In this document: positions 9,019-17,429 of the stretch, piece after piece
How the letters are laid out: each line of letters opens with the position of its first letter
Position numbering within the stretch: position 1 is the stretch's first letter
Assembly (NCBI GenBank): GCA_028282805.1
Contig: JANQHD010000010.1
Span: 186,001-250,000, forward strand
Direction of reading: 5' to 3'
DNA from: Phycisphaeraceae bacterium
Lineage (GTDB): Bacteria; Planctomycetota; Phycisphaerae; Phycisphaerales; Zrk34
DNA length: 64,000 nt
Made by a program: the position numbers and the translations under genes
Notes under the pieces: model-generated
What the model saw: the letters and a program-made list of their open reading frames with translations, nothing else
Told to the model about the DNA's origin: nothing
Database searches by the model: none

Positions 9019-9825
9019 CTACCGCGTGTCGTGTGCGTGAGGCAATCGTACATCGAAGCGGGGTCGCGGATCTGCCTCGTCCGGGTCGGCCGGTTGCATT
9101 TGCACCAACGACACGCCGTACACGCCTTCGAGCACGTCACGCCGCAACACCTCGGCCCAGTCGCCCGCCGCCGCCAACGCGCCGTCGCGCATCAGCCAGA
9201 CCCGGTCGGCGTAACGCGCCGCGAGGTTCAGGTCGTGCACCACCACCACCACCGCCAGCCCACGCCCGGCCAGGCCGCGCAGCACCGCCATCACCCGGTG
9301 GATGTGCGCCAGGTCCATCGCGCTGGTCGGCTCGTCGAGCAGCACCACCCGCCCCGCCGCCGACACCTGCGCCAGCGCCCGCGCCAGCAGCACGCGCTGC
9401 TGTTGGCCCACGCTCAACTCGGCGAACGGCCGGCGGCGCACGTGGCCCAGGTCACACGTATCGATCGCTTCGTCGACCGCCCGCGCGTCGTCGCCGAGCG
9501 CGTAACGCCCCATGGCCACCACCTGCTCGACGCTGAACGCGAAGCTCACCACCGAGCGCTGCGGCACGTACGCCAGCGCGGCGGCGCGTTTTTTCGAGGC
9601 GATCGTGTGCACGGGTGTGTCGTCGAGCAGCACGCGCCCGCGTTGCGGCCTCAGCTGGCCGAGCATGGCGCGCAGCAGCGTGGTTTTGCCCGCGGCGTTG
9701 GGGCCGATGATCGCCGTGACCTTGCCGGGCGCCACGTCGGCGCTGAGGTCGCGCACGACCGGTTCGCCGCCGTGGTAGGCGAAGGTCACGCCATCGAGCC
9801 GCATGACGGGTGGCGCGGCGTTCAT
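9019..9825 (-). CDS. BtuD/FecE-type ABC transporter ATP-binding protein
   Basis: 268 aa. It supplies ATP hydrolysis for import of a metal-chelate or corrinoid by the adjacent FecCD-type permease. Walker A GPNAAGKTT, signature LSVGQQQR, Walker B VVLLDEPTSAMD and the switch His in VVVHDLNLAARYAD are intact. The start at 9825 forms an ATGA overlap with the permease stop. The reading frame stays open further upstream, but that extension lies inside the permease gene. Substrate (siderophore, heme or cobalamin) cannot be decided. Confidence 0.9.
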   Translation of the reverse strand: MNAAPPVMRLDGVTFAYHGGEPVVRDLSADVAPGKVTAIIGPNAAGKTTLLRAMLGQLRPQRGRVLLDDTPVHTIASKKRAAALAYVPQRSVVSFAFSVEQVVAMGRYALGDDARAVDEAIDTCDLGHVRRRPFAELSVGQQQRVLLARALAQVSAAGRVVLLDEPTSAMDLAHIHRVMAVLRGLAGRGLAVVVVVHDLNLAARYADRVWLMRDGALAAAGDWAEVLRRDVLEGVYGVSLVQMQPADPDEADPRPRFDVRLPHAHDTR

Positions 9826-10829
9826 GTCGCCCTTCCGATCTGCGGCCGAAGCAGCACCAAAAACACCGGCCCGCCGATCACCGCCGTCAGCACGCCCAGC
9901 GGCATCAACCCCTGGCCGACGTCGATCGCCTTGACGGTCGCGTCGGCGGCGACGACCAGCGCCGAGCCGGCCAGCGCCGAGCCGAGCACGACCCAGCGGT
10001 TGGCCGGGCCGACCAGCAGCCGCACGAGGTGTGGGCAGATCAGGCCGACGAACCCGATGGGCCCAGCGAGCACGACCGTGCTGCTGATGCACACCGCCGC
10101 CAGTACAAACAGGCCCAAGCGCAGGCGCGGCAGGTTCACGCCCAGCGACTCGGCCTCGGCGTCGGTGAGCGTGGCGATGTCCATCGCCCGGCCCAGGCAG
10201 GCCGCGACCGCCGTGCACAAGGCGACCACCACCAACACGACGCCGATCATCGGGCGGGGCACGTCGTCGAACAGGTAACCCATCATCCACACGGCGATGT
10301 TCGCCTGGTCGGCTGGCTGAACGAGGTAGGTCATCGCCATGATCGCCGCGCCGTTGATGGCGTTAACGATGACGCCAACCAGCAGCAAACCGATCGGGTC
10401 GACCCAGCCCGACTTCTGGCTGAGCACGTACACGACGGCGAGCGTGCCGAGCGCGCCGCTCAGCGCCATGAGGTGCACGCCGCCGGCTTTTGCGCCCACC
10501 GCGGCGCCGAGCACGCTCGCGCCGACGAGCCACTTGCCGACCACCACGCCGAGCGTCGCGCCGCTGCTGACGCCGATGAGGTACGGCGACGCCAGCGGGT
10601 TGCGCAGCAGCGCCTGCAACACCGCCCCGCTCACCGCCAGGCCCGCGCCGACCGCCAGGCCGTTCAACAGCCGGTCGAGGCGCAGCTGGAGCACTTCGGC
10701 GTCGGGCCAGCCGAACGACTCGCCCACCACCAGCCGCAACACGGCCGCCGCGCCGAGCAGCACGACGAGCAAGCCGGTCATCGCGACCGCCCGCCTGGTG
10801 CTGTGCGTGTGTGAGTTGGGTTCAGCCAT
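9822..10829 (-). CDS. FecCD/BtuC-type ABC transporter permease
   Basis: A 335-aa polytopic inner-membrane protein of the FecCD family with roughly ten hydrophobic segments. Family landmarks are RLNGLAVGAGLAVSGAVLQ near the N-terminus (here LDRLLNGLAVG), NPLASPYLIGVSSGA, and GPIGFVGLICPHLVRLLVG towards the C-terminus. The start is placed at MAEPNSHTH because it overlaps the upstream substrate-binding gene by eight bases; an upstream in-frame start would lie deep inside that gene. It works with the ATPase and binding protein on either side. Confidence 0.9.
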   Translation of the reverse strand: MAEPNSHTHSTRRAVAMTGLLVVLLGAAAVLRLVVGESFGWPDAEVLQLRLDRLLNGLAVGAGLAVSGAVLQALLRNPLASPYLIGVSSGATLGVVVGKWLVGASVLGAAVGAKAGGVHLMALSGALGTLAVVYVLSQKSGWVDPIGLLLVGVIVNAINGAAIMAMTYLVQPADQANIAVWMMGYLFDDVPRPMIGVVLVVVALCTAVAACLGRAMDIATLTDAEAESLGVNLPRLRLGLFVLAAVCISSTVVLAGPIGFVGLICPHLVRLLVGPANRWVVLGSALAGSALVVAADATVKAIDVGQGLMPLGVLTAVIGGPVFLVLLRPQIGRAT

Positions 10830-11739
10830 CGCCCGCCATGATAGCGTCGAGCTCGGCGGCGGCTTGGGGGTGCAGCAGCTTCGCGAGTTTCGCCGCGACA
10901 CGGGGCATGGTCGTGCTGGGCATCTGCGCCATCGGGTCGACCAGCCGCACCAACCGCCCGTCGCGGATCGCCGGCACGTTCAAGCCCGCCAGCGCCGCCG
11001 GCACCGCGGTGTTCGCCGGGTCGCCCTTCAATTCGAGCAGCACGATGACCTGGGGCTTCATCACCAGCACCGCCTCGCGGTCGAGCACGGGGTAGCGCTG
11101 CGTGCCTTTAGGCAACGCGTTCCGCCCGCCGGCGATGGTCAGCAGTTCGTCGACGAACGTGCCGGGCCCCGCGGCGCCGAGGGGTGCGGTCTGTGTCAAC
11201 ACGAGCACGCGTGGGGCGGGGTAACCGGCCGTGACGCCACGGATCGCATCAAGTTGGCCGATCAATCGATCGCGCAAGGCCTTGGCCGCGTCGCGCCGCC
11301 CGACCGCGGCGCCGATGCCGCTGGCCCGCGGGTTCCATATCACCTCGGCGACGTCGGCGACGGTTTCGATCTGGTACGTGTGTAGCGCCCAGCCATGTTC
11401 ATCGGCCTTGTGGCGCAACTTGCGCGGCACGCTGTCGGCCGCCACCTGCAACAACACGACCGTGGGGTCCGCGACAAGCAGTTTCTCGTAATTGATCTCT
11501 TTGTTGTCGCCCATGACCGGGTAGCGGTCGGCCAACGGGTCGAACCGGTGCACGCCCACGACCCGATCGCCCAACCCCAAATCAACCACCACGCGCGTGA
11601 TCGCCGGGCTCATCGACACGATGCGCAGCTCGCTCGGATCGCTCGGCGGCGGGGTCGGCTGATCACCCTCACACGCAGTCAACAGCCCAAGCCACACCGC
11701 GGCGCAAACCACCCACAAATTGTGCAGCGTACGGTTCAC
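10822..11739 (-). CDS. BtuF-like periplasmic substrate-binding lipoprotein
   Basis: 305 aa with a lipoprotein-type signal peptide (hydrophobic segment then LLTAC at about residues 19-23). The mature part is a helical-backbone receptor of the BtuF/FhuD class: IVSMSPAITRVVVDLGLGDRVVGVHRFD, then LLVADPTVVLLQ, and a C-terminal LVDPMAQMPSTTMPRVAAKLAKLLHP. The start is GTG and overlaps the HIT gene stop (GTGA). It captures substrate for the downstream permease/ATPase pair. Substrate is unknown. Confidence 0.87.
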   Translation of the reverse strand: MNRTLHNLWVVCAAVWLGLLTACEGDQPTPPPSDPSELRIVSMSPAITRVVVDLGLGDRVVGVHRFDPLADRYPVMGDNKEINYEKLLVADPTVVLLQVAADSVPRKLRHKADEHGWALHTYQIETVADVAEVIWNPRASGIGAAVGRRDAAKALRDRLIGQLDAIRGVTAGYPAPRVLVLTQTAPLGAAGPGTFVDELLTIAGGRNALPKGTQRYPVLDREAVLVMKPQVIVLLELKGDPANTAVPAALAGLNVPAIRDGRLVRLVDPMAQMPSTTMPRVAAKLAKLLHPQAAAELDAIMAGDG

Positions 11740-12203
11740 AGCGCCGGCGGCGTCGTTTCGTCGGCGAACCCGTCGGCCGTCACCGCGATCGCCTCACGCA
11801 ACGACTCCGCTTTCGACTTGTCCAACTCACCCGCGCTCCAGCGGTAACCCAAACCGTCGCCGGCGCGGCGTGGGATGACGTGAAAATGAACGTGCGGCAC
11901 GACCTGCCCCGCACATTCGCCGTTGTTCTGCAAAACGTTCCACCCCGCGCAGCCGGTCACCTTCGCCACCGATCGGCCCACCCGCTTGACCACCAGCCCG
12001 ATCTCCGCGGCGATCGGCGCGGGCACCTGGTCCAAAGTGGTCCAGTGGCCCTTGGGGATGACCAGCGTGTGCCCCTCGCTCAGCGGCCCGACGTCAAGGA
12101 ACGCCAGCGTGTTGGCGCACTCGTAGACCTTGTACGCCGGGATGTCACCCGCCACGATCTTGCAGAAAATACAGTCCGGGTTCGAGGGGTAAACGTTGCT
12201 CAT
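11736..12203 (-). CDS. HIT-family nucleotide hydrolase/transferase
   Basis: 155 aa. The histidine triad HVHFHVIPRR is intact and the N-terminus CIFCKIVAGDIPAYKVYE is typical of the Hint/HinT branch, with a zinc-type Cys pair (CIFC). These enzymes hydrolyse AMP-lysine or similar nucleoside phosphoramidates. The start at MSNVYPSN matches the family length. It is the first gene of the transporter operon; the overlapping stop/start with the binding protein gene indicates coupling, although no functional link is known. Confidence 0.92.
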   Translation of the reverse strand: MSNVYPSNPDCIFCKIVAGDIPAYKVYECANTLAFLDVGPLSEGHTLVIPKGHWTTLDQVPAPIAAEIGLVVKRVGRSVAKVTGCAGWNVLQNNGECAGQVVPHVHFHVIPRRAGDGLGYRWSAGELDKSKAESLREAIAVTADGFADETTPPAL

Positions 12204-12260
12204 GGCGGCGTCTCCAATGGGCAGGTCAGCATAGCACAGCGGGGGCCCGGCAGAAAAACC

Positions 12261-12289
12261 TTGACGCCCGGCCGCCCCACCGGTTAGGC
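12261..12289 (+). promoter_or_regulatory. Possible promoter for the small ORF / ABC-2 exporter
   Basis: TTGACG is followed after 17 bp by TTAGGC, a reasonable -35 but a weak -10. It stands about 25 bp before the small ORF at 12315 and 200 bp before the exporter ATPase. Prediction by eye only. Confidence 0.4.
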
Positions 12290-12314
12290 TGTGCGCCATC
12301 ACAGGAGTTCGCCG

Positions 12315-12383
12315 ATGCGCATGTTCATCACCATCAGCCCGTACGGGGACGCCCCCCAGGGGAGGTGTGCGCGCACTCCGTGA
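12315..12383 (+). CDS. Possible 22-aa leader peptide or gene remnant
   Basis: A short ORF (MRMFITISPYGDAPQG...) with a good Shine-Dalgarno-like AGGAG 7 bp before its ATG and a possible promoter upstream. It precedes the ABC-2 exporter genes by 105 bp. It might be a leader peptide, an orphan small protein or the remnant of a longer gene. There is no family evidence. Confidence 0.3.
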   Translation: MRMFITISPYGDAPQGRCARTP

Positions 12384-12488
12384 TCGCTTGAAACCATACC
12401 CAAGCATCCGGCCGCGGCCCGCCCCCTAAGCACCGCGGCCGTTGTTGTATTGTGATCGAATCGAAAACCACCACACACGAGTCACACC

Positions 12489-13340
12489 ATGTCACAAGAA
12501 AACGGACACGCCCTGCAACTCGACGGCGTGACCAAAACGTTCCGCCCGAAACGCAAGTGGTTCGGCAAGTCAAAGAACGGCAAGCGCGAACCGATCGTCG
12601 CGCTCGACGCGGTCGACCTGCACATCACGCCCGGTGAGATACTCGGCGTGCTCGGGCCCAACGGCTCGGGCAAGAGCACGCTCATCCGCGTGATCTCCAC
12701 GCTCATGCTCCCCGACCGCGGCGAGATCCGCGTGTTCGGCCACGATGCGCTGCGCGAACCCCTCGCGGTCAAACGCCTGATCAACCGCGTGTCGGTCGAG
12801 GCGGCGTTCTTCAAGCAGCTCTCGCCCATGGAGAACCTGATCTTCAGCGCTCGCCTGCACGGCCTGAGCGGGCGCGAGGGCAGGTCGCGCATCCACACGA
12901 TCCTCGACCGCCTCAAGCTCGAGCGCGAGGCGTTCGGCCGGCCCATGGAAACGCTCAGCCGGGGCATGCAGCAGAAGGCCGCCGTCGCCCGCGCGCTGCT
13001 GACCGAGCCCAAGGTGCTGCTGCTCGACGAGCCGACCACGGGCCTCGACCCGCGCAGCAAGCGCGAGGTGCAACAGTTGGTGCGCGAGCTGCGCGACGAA
13101 CTGGGCACGACCGTGCTGCTGACCACGCACGACATGACCGAGGCCGAGAAGCTGTGCGACCGCATCGCGATCATCGACCGCGGCAAGATCGTCGCCGAGG
13201 ACACCGCCGAGGGCCTCAAGGCGATGGGCCGCACCGACGACCAACCCGACCCGACGCTCGAAGACGCGTTCCTCGCCATCACCGGCCACGGGCTCGACGA
13301 CGAATCGGACGAAGACAAAACCAAACAGGACGCCGCGTAA
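12489..13340 (+). CDS. ABC-2 type exporter, ATP-binding protein
   Basis: 283 aa with Walker A GPNGSGKSTL, signature LSRGMQQKAAVARAL, Walker B VLLLDEPTTGLD and switch LLTTHDMTEAEKLCD. The layout matches DrrA/NodI-type ATPases that drive drug, lipid or polysaccharide export. The permease gene follows 25 bp downstream. The N-terminus carries a basic insertion (RPKRKWFGKSKNGKR) before the first strand, and the C-terminus ends in a short acidic tail. Substrate is unknown. Confidence 0.9.
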   Translation: MSQENGHALQLDGVTKTFRPKRKWFGKSKNGKREPIVALDAVDLHITPGEILGVLGPNGSGKSTLIRVISTLMLPDRGEIRVFGHDALREPLAVKRLINRVSVEAAFFKQLSPMENLIFSARLHGLSGREGRSRIHTILDRLKLEREAFGRPMETLSRGMQQKAAVARALLTEPKVLLLDEPTTGLDPRSKREVQQLVRELRDELGTTVLLTTHDMTEAEKLCDRIAIIDRGKIVAEDTAEGLKAMGRTDDQPDPTLEDAFLAITGHGLDDESDEDKTKQDAA

Positions 13341-13365
13341 CCGGCGAAGAAGGAAACCAGACGCC

Positions 13366-14205
13366 ATGACAACCCTGAACACCCCCGCCCTGCGCAGCGA
13401 AGTCCGTGCCGCGTACGGCTTCGTCGAACGGAACTTCAACATCGTCAAACGCTTCTGGGCGTGGGAGGTGGCGTGGCTGGCGTACTGCCTGGCCAACACG
13501 CTGGCGATCACGTTCATCGGCGCCGGTGCGCAGACGATCACCGGCGCCACGATCGACACCGAGCGGTTCGTTATCTTCCTGCTCACCGGCACGCTCGTGT
13601 GGCACTACCTGTCGATGATCTTCAACCTCATCGGCGAGATGATCCAGTGGGAACGCTGGTTCGGCACCATCGAGTACACGCTCATGGCGCCCATCCACCG
13701 CTTCACCCACCTCGTGGGCGCCTCGCTGTTCTCGCTGGTCTACGGCTTGGTCTTCACGAGCGTCATCCTGCTCGTCGTCACGCTGTTCTTCGACCTCGAC
13801 CTGTCGAAGGCCAACCTGCTCGGTGGGCTGTGCGTCCTCGCCGCGGCGAGCGCGCCGTTGGTCGGCCTGGGCCTGTGCGCCGCCGTGCTGCCGTTGCTCA
13901 GCCCCGAGCGCGGCATCCAGATGGTCTTCGTTGCGCAGTCGCTGCTGCTGCTGGTCAGCGGCGTGTACTACCCCGTCGAGGTTTTGCCCGGCTGGCTGGA
14001 AGCGCTGTCGTACCTGTCGCCGGCCACGTACGCGATCGAGGGCATGCGCTCCGCGCTGCTCGAAGGCGCGGCGCTGGCCGAGCTGTGGCGGCCGATCGTG
14101 ATCCTGATCGGCATGGGCGTGCTGATGCTGCCGATGGGCGTGCTGGTCTTCAGCGGCGCCGAACGCTGGGCCAAACGCACCGGCCGCCTGAAGCGCGAGG
14201 GCTGA
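13366..14205 (+). CDS. ABC-2 type exporter permease
   Basis: A 279-aa integral membrane protein with six hydrophobic segments. The ABC-2 family signature region falls near VYYPVEVLPGWLEALSYLSPATYAIEGMRS. It partners the ATPase encoded immediately upstream. A 30-bp perfect palindrome starts four bases after its stop codon. Confidence 0.88.
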   Translation: MTTLNTPALRSEVRAAYGFVERNFNIVKRFWAWEVAWLAYCLANTLAITFIGAGAQTITGATIDTERFVIFLLTGTLVWHYLSMIFNLIGEMIQWERWFGTIEYTLMAPIHRFTHLVGASLFSLVYGLVFTSVILLVVTLFFDLDLSKANLLGGLCVLAAASAPLVGLGLCAAVLPLLSPERGIQMVFVAQSLLLLVSGVYYPVEVLPGWLEALSYLSPATYAIEGMRSALLEGAALAELWRPIVILIGMGVLMLPMGVLVFSGAERWAKRTGRLKREG

Positions 14206-14208
14206 TCT

Positions 14209-14238
14209 ATTTAGCCCCCGGCATGCCGGGGGCTAAAT
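14209..14238. repeat. 30-bp perfect palindrome, candidate bidirectional terminator
   Basis: A fully self-complementary sequence beginning ATTTAGCCCCCGGC and ending in its reverse complement. The central 24 bp recur exactly at 43987-44010. It stands in the convergent gap between the ABC-2 permease and rplQ. There is no T-tract beyond the arm, so if it terminates transcription it does so by stem strength. Confidence 0.85.
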
Positions 14239-14260
14239 GTGATGCGGCGTGAACTTATGC

Positions 14261-14294
14261 ACAAAGCCCACCCATGGCTATGGGTGGGCTTTGT
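14261..14294. terminator. Hairpin terminator downstream of rplQ
   Basis: A 14-bp perfect stem (ACAAAGCCCACCCA and its complement) closes a 6-nt loop. It lies 27 bp after the rplQ stop on the minus strand and after the exporter operon on the plus strand. A hairpin of the same AAAGCCCAC... type occurs at 33486-33515. Confidence 0.75.
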
Positions 14295-14320
14295 GGTTGC
14301 GTTCGGTGAGAGGCGAAGGA

Positions 14321-14962
14321 TTACCCTTCGGTCTTCTCTTCTTCTTCGGCCGGGGCCTCGTCGGTCGTGGCCTCTTCGGCGGGAGCCTCGTCGGTCACCG
14401 CTTCTTCTGCCGGGGGCTCTTCGGTGGCCACGGCGGCTTCTTCCGCGGCCGGTTCGTCCTTGCCACCCTTCAGGGCCTTGGCGGCGAACGCGGTGCGGGT
14501 GTCGGCGGCCTGGCGGCGGTGCGAGCTGGCGCGCGGCTTGGGGCGCTCCTCGTCCTCACCGACCAGTTGCAGCACGACCTGCTCGCCGCCGTCGCCGATG
14601 CGGTGGGTCGACAGGCGGATGATCCGCGTGTAACCGCCGGGGCGGTCGGCGTAGCGCGGGCCGATCTCGTCGAAGAGCTTCTGGATGAGGCTCTTGTCGT
14701 CGACCTCCTCCGACTGGCCGCCCTTGACCACGGTGATCAGCGGGCGGTCCTGCAGCTTGGCGATGGCCTGCCGGCGCGCGGCGAGGTCGCCCTTCTTGGC
14801 CAGGGTGATCAGCTTCTCCACGAAAGGCTGAACGGCCTTGGCCTTGGGCAGGGTCGTGGTGATCTGGCCGTGCTGGAACAGGCCCGCGGCGAGGTTGCGG
14901 AACAGCGCCGTGCGGTGGGCCGTGTTTCGGCCGAGCTTGTAACCGGATACTCGGTGTCTCAT
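14321..14962 (-). CDS. rplQ: Ribosomal protein L17 with acidic C-terminal tail
   Basis: 213 aa. The first ~115 residues are canonical L17 (MRHRVSGYKLGRNTAHRTALFRNL, then ITTTLPKAKAVQPFVEKLITLAK). The start at MRHR is chosen over the Met five codons upstream because it matches the family. Residues after about 150 form an Ala/Glu-rich, low-complexity tail (AEEA, PAEE and TDEAPAEE units) absent from typical L17. It is the last gene of the S10-spc-alpha super-operon, directly after rpoA. Confidence 0.95.
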   Translation of the reverse strand: MRHRVSGYKLGRNTAHRTALFRNLAAGLFQHGQITTTLPKAKAVQPFVEKLITLAKKGDLAARRQAIAKLQDRPLITVVKGGQSEEVDDKSLIQKLFDEIGPRYADRPGGYTRIIRLSTHRIGDGGEQVVLQLVGEDEERPKPRASSHRRQAADTRTAFAAKALKGGKDEPAAEEAAVATEEPPAEEAVTDEAPAEEATTDEAPAEEEEKTEG

Positions 14963-15007
14963 GGTGTTACCCTCCAACGCGGGTCAGCGCCACGTCGGTC
15001 GTTACTT

Positions 15008-16171
15008 TCATTCCGTCGCTTGATCGGTCTTGTTTTCGTCCAGGTCGGCGTCGGCCTGGATGTCGGCCTCGGGGGCGATCCCGAGCACGTCGTCGTCGTC
15101 GCCGAAATCGTCGTCGTCATCGTCGTCGTACAGGTCTTCGGAGGAGAACGAGTCGAGCCCTTCGCCGATGCCGATCTCCATGCCGCTGCCGGCCGGGGCG
15201 TTCATGCCCAGCGCCAGGCCCATGTCGGCGAGCTTGCGCTTGACCTCGCGGAGCGACGTCTTGCCGAACGCGCGGATCTTCAAAAGCTCGCTCTCGGGCA
15301 GCGAGACCAGCTCGCCGACCGTCTTGATCTCCGCCGACTCCAGGCAGTTGTTCGCACGCACCGACAGGTCGAGGTCGGCGATCCGCATGTCCAGCTTCCG
15401 CACCATCTCCTCGTCGACCGCGGTCGCGGCGGCGGCGGCTTCGCTGACCGTCTCGTCGCCGATCTCGAAGTACTGCACGAACGGGTTGAGGTGCTTGCGG
15501 AGGATCTTGGCCGCCTCGACGACCGCCATCTCCGGCGTCACCGCGCCGTTGGTCCACACCTCGGTGGTGAGCTTGTCGTAGTTCGTCTTCTGGCCCACGC
15601 GGGTGTCTTCGACCTTGTAACGCACACGCTGCACCGGCGAGAAGATCGCGTCGACGTGGATCACGCCCACCTCCTGCTCGGGCTCACGCTCCTGAAGCTC
15701 GCCGGCCGGCACGTAGCCCCGGCCCTTCTCGACCACGAACTCGACGTCGAAGTCGACCTCTTCGGTCAGCGTGCACAGCACCAGGTCCTTGTTGAGGATC
15801 GTGATCGACGTGTCGGCCTCGATCATGTCGGCGGTGACCTCGCCGGGCCCGGTGGCGCCGAGGGTCATCGTCTTCGGCTCGTCGCCCTCGAGCTGAACGA
15901 CCAGGTTCTTCACGTTCAGCACGATGTCGGTGATGTCTTCCTGCACGCCCTTGAGCGAGGTGAACTCGTGCGGGGCGTTGTTGATCTTGATCTTCGTGAC
16001 CGCCGCGCCCTCGATGGTCGACAGCAAAATCCGGCGCAGCGAGTTACCGACGGTGGTGCCCAGGCCGCGCTCGAACGGCTCGACGCTGAACTTGCCGTAC
16101 GTGTCGGTGCTCGATTCCGGTTCGATGCGAACGCGGTTCGGCAGTTCCAAACCTCTCCAGCGGATACGCAT
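15008..16171 (-). CDS. rpoA: RNA polymerase alpha subunit with extra acidic tail
   Basis: 387 aa. The N-terminal dimerisation domain is clear (GRGLGTTVGNSLRRILLSTI-like segment, residues ~25-55), and the alpha-CTD is present (LSVRANNCLESAEIKTVGELV ... LLKIRAFGKTSLREVKRKL). After the alpha-CTD the protein continues for about 60 residues, including runs of seven and four Asp (about residues 345-360), a strongly acidic extension not found in textbook RpoA. The start MRIRWRGLELP is the conserved one; the frame is open upstream but that part is not homologous. rplQ follows 45 bp downstream. Confidence 0.95.
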   Translation of the reverse strand: MRIRWRGLELPNRVRIEPESSTDTYGKFSVEPFERGLGTTVGNSLRRILLSTIEGAAVTKIKINNAPHEFTSLKGVQEDITDIVLNVKNLVVQLEGDEPKTMTLGATGPGEVTADMIEADTSITILNKDLVLCTLTEEVDFDVEFVVEKGRGYVPAGELQEREPEQEVGVIHVDAIFSPVQRVRYKVEDTRVGQKTNYDKLTTEVWTNGAVTPEMAVVEAAKILRKHLNPFVQYFEIGDETVSEAAAAATAVDEEMVRKLDMRIADLDLSVRANNCLESAEIKTVGELVSLPESELLKIRAFGKTSLREVKRKLADMGLALGMNAPAGSGMEIGIGEGLDSFSSEDLYDDDDDDDFGDDDDVLGIAPEADIQADADLDENKTDQATE

Positions 16172-16291
16172 GGTTGCGATCTCCTCGTCGTGTGGCAGCG
16201 GTGCCCGTGTTGGTTGGCGTCGCCCCGCTTCGCGGTGATCGGGCCGAGCTGCCGGTCGGCCGAACCCTTCTGTGCGGGGCGAGATGTTTCT

Positions 16292-16374
16292 AATTCGGAG
16301 TGCGGATTTCGGAGTGCGGAGTGCCCGGACATGGGCGTGACTCCGCAATCCGCGTTCCGCATTCCGCACTTCGT
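16292..16374. repeat. Inverted tandem-heptamer array (CGGAGTG type)
   Basis: Degenerate heptamers CGGAGTG/CGGATTT in tandem are followed by the complementary heptamers ACTCCGC, AATCCGC, GTTCCGC, ATTCCGC, ACTTCGT. The halves can fold into a long hairpin within the rpsK-rpoA intercistronic RNA, abutting the rpsK stop. Same heptamer family as at 29879-29913 and 47880-47900. Confidence 0.75.
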
Positions 16375-16752
16375 TTAGACGCGCCGCTTCTTGCGGGGGC
16401 GGCAGCCGTTGTGGGGGATCGGCGTGGTGTCCTCGATGGCGGTGATCTTCAGGCCGGCGGCCTGCAGGCCGGTGACGGCGGACTCGCGGCCCGGGCCGGG
16501 GCCCTTGAGCTTCACTTCCAGCTCGCTCATGCCGACCTTCTTGGCCTTGCCGGCGACGTTCTCGGCGGCGCGGCTGGCGGCGAAGGGCGTCGACTTGCGG
16601 GCGCCCTTGAAGCCGACGGTGCCGGCCGAGGCCCACGCGATCGTCTCACCGTTCGTGTCGGTGATGGTGATCTGGGTGTTGTTGAACGTCGCCTTGACGT
16701 AGGCCACGCCGCGGACGACGTTGCGGCGAACCTTCTTCGACTTGCGTGCCAT
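16375..16752 (-). CDS. rpsK: Ribosomal protein S11
   Basis: 125 aa, full-length small-subunit platform protein. Landmarks: [20 protein letters not shown], the conserved [13 protein letters not shown] segment, [18 protein letters not shown] and the C-terminal [18 protein letters not shown]. It follows rpsM as in other alpha operons. rpsD, which usually comes next, is missing; an inverted heptamer array and rpoA follow. Confidence 0.97.
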   Translation of the reverse strand: MARKSKKVRRNVVRGVAYVKATFNNTQITITDTNGETIAWASAGTVGFKGARKSTPFAASRAAENVAGKAKKVGMSELEVKLKGPGPGRESAVTGLQAAGLKITAIEDTTPIPHNGCRPRKKRRV

Positions 16753-16838
16753 GTCTTACCTCGAAGCTGTTGGCGCTACCACCGGGGTAGCTGACTTCCG
16801 TGTGTGGGAACGTACCCACGATGTTGTGTTTCAAAAGC

Positions 16839-16863
16839 ACGGCCCTGCGGGCCGTCGTTAAAC
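16839..16863 (-). promoter_or_regulatory. TTTAACGAC + GC-hairpin intercistronic element (rpsM-rpsK gap)
   Basis: On the transcribed strand GTTTAACGAC leads into a perfect ACGGCCC / GGGCCGT stem with a 3-nt loop, starting just after the rpsM stop. One of at least six related elements in the ribosomal operon (others at 24174, 25599, 26351, 27925, 29829). Confidence 0.55.
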
Positions 16864-16867
16864 GGTG

Positions 16868-17245
16868 TTAACCCTTGACGCCCTTCTTGCCGGCGACGGT
16901 CTTCTTCTTGCCCTTGCGGGTCCGCGCGTTGGTGCGGGTGCGCTGGCCGCGGACGGGCAGGCCCCGGCGGTGGCGGTCGCCGCGGTGCGAGCGGATCGAG
17001 CGCAGGCGCTGGATGTTCTCGCCGACCGAGCGGCGCAGGGCGCCTTCGACGATGTAGCCGTTGTCGATGATGTTGGCGATCTTCGCCAGCTCGTCTTCGC
17101 TGAGCGTGTGCGAGCGGACGTTCGGTTCGATGCCGGCTTCCTTGAGGATGTCGGCGGCGAACTTGGGGCCGATGCCGTAGATGTACTGCAGGGCGTACAG
17201 GATCGGCTTGTTGTCCGGGATGTCGGTACCGGCGATACGAGGCAT
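16868..17245 (-). CDS. rpsM: Ribosomal protein S13
   Basis: 125 aa, canonical: MPRIAGTDIPDNKPILYALQYIYGIG at the start, the helix-hairpin-helix in the middle, and the basic C-terminal tail with LPVRGQRTRTNARTRKGKKK that contacts tRNA and 16S rRNA in the head of the 30S subunit. First protein gene after rpmJ in the alpha-operon part. Confidence 0.97.
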   Translation of the reverse strand: MPRIAGTDIPDNKPILYALQYIYGIGPKFAADILKEAGIEPNVRSHTLSEDELAKIANIIDNGYIVEGALRRSVGENIQRLRSIRSHRGDRHRRGLPVRGQRTRTNARTRKGKKKTVAGKKGVKG

Positions 17246-17264
17246 GTCAGCGCTCCGCTAAATA

Positions 17265-17292
17265 TCGAAGTTCGAAACTCGAAGTTCGAATG
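17265..17292. repeat. Four tandem TCGAAGT-type heptamers
   Basis: Four heptamers in exact register (TCGAAGT, TCGAAAC, TCGAAGT, TCGAATG) fill most of the gap between rpmJ and rpsM. Because TTCGAA is self-complementary, the array can also fold on itself. Same architecture as the other heptamer arrays in the window. Confidence 0.7.
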
Positions 17293-17301
17293 CTCAAGGC
17301 A

Positions 17302-17415
17302 TCAGCCCTGGCGTTGTTTATGCTTGGGGTTCTCGCAGATCACCCGCACGACGCCTTTCCGGCGAACGATCTTGCACTTCTCACAAATCCGCTTGACGCT
17401 CGAGCGTACTTTCAT
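17302..17415 (-). CDS. rpmJ: Ribosomal protein L36 (zinc-binding form)
   Basis: A 37-aa protein found by reading the gap between infA and rps[20 protein letters not shown], then a [18 protein letters not shown] ending. The C-X2-C ... C-X4-H zinc ligands of the C+ form are all present. Length and position after infA match the usual spc/alpha junction. Confidence 0.95.
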   Translation of the reverse strand: MKVRSSVKRICEKCKIVRRKGVVRVICENPKHKQRQG

Positions 17416-17429
17416 GATCCACCTCGCCT

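Noticed and set aside
12384-12488. Extra gene between the small ORF and the ABC-2 ATPase
   Set aside because: No ORF with a ribosome binding site or coding-like composition; probably leader or promoter sequence.
17265-17292. GTTCGAAT resembling a tRNA T-loop
   Set aside because: Part of a tandem heptamer array; no acceptor stem, anticodon arm or correct spacing.
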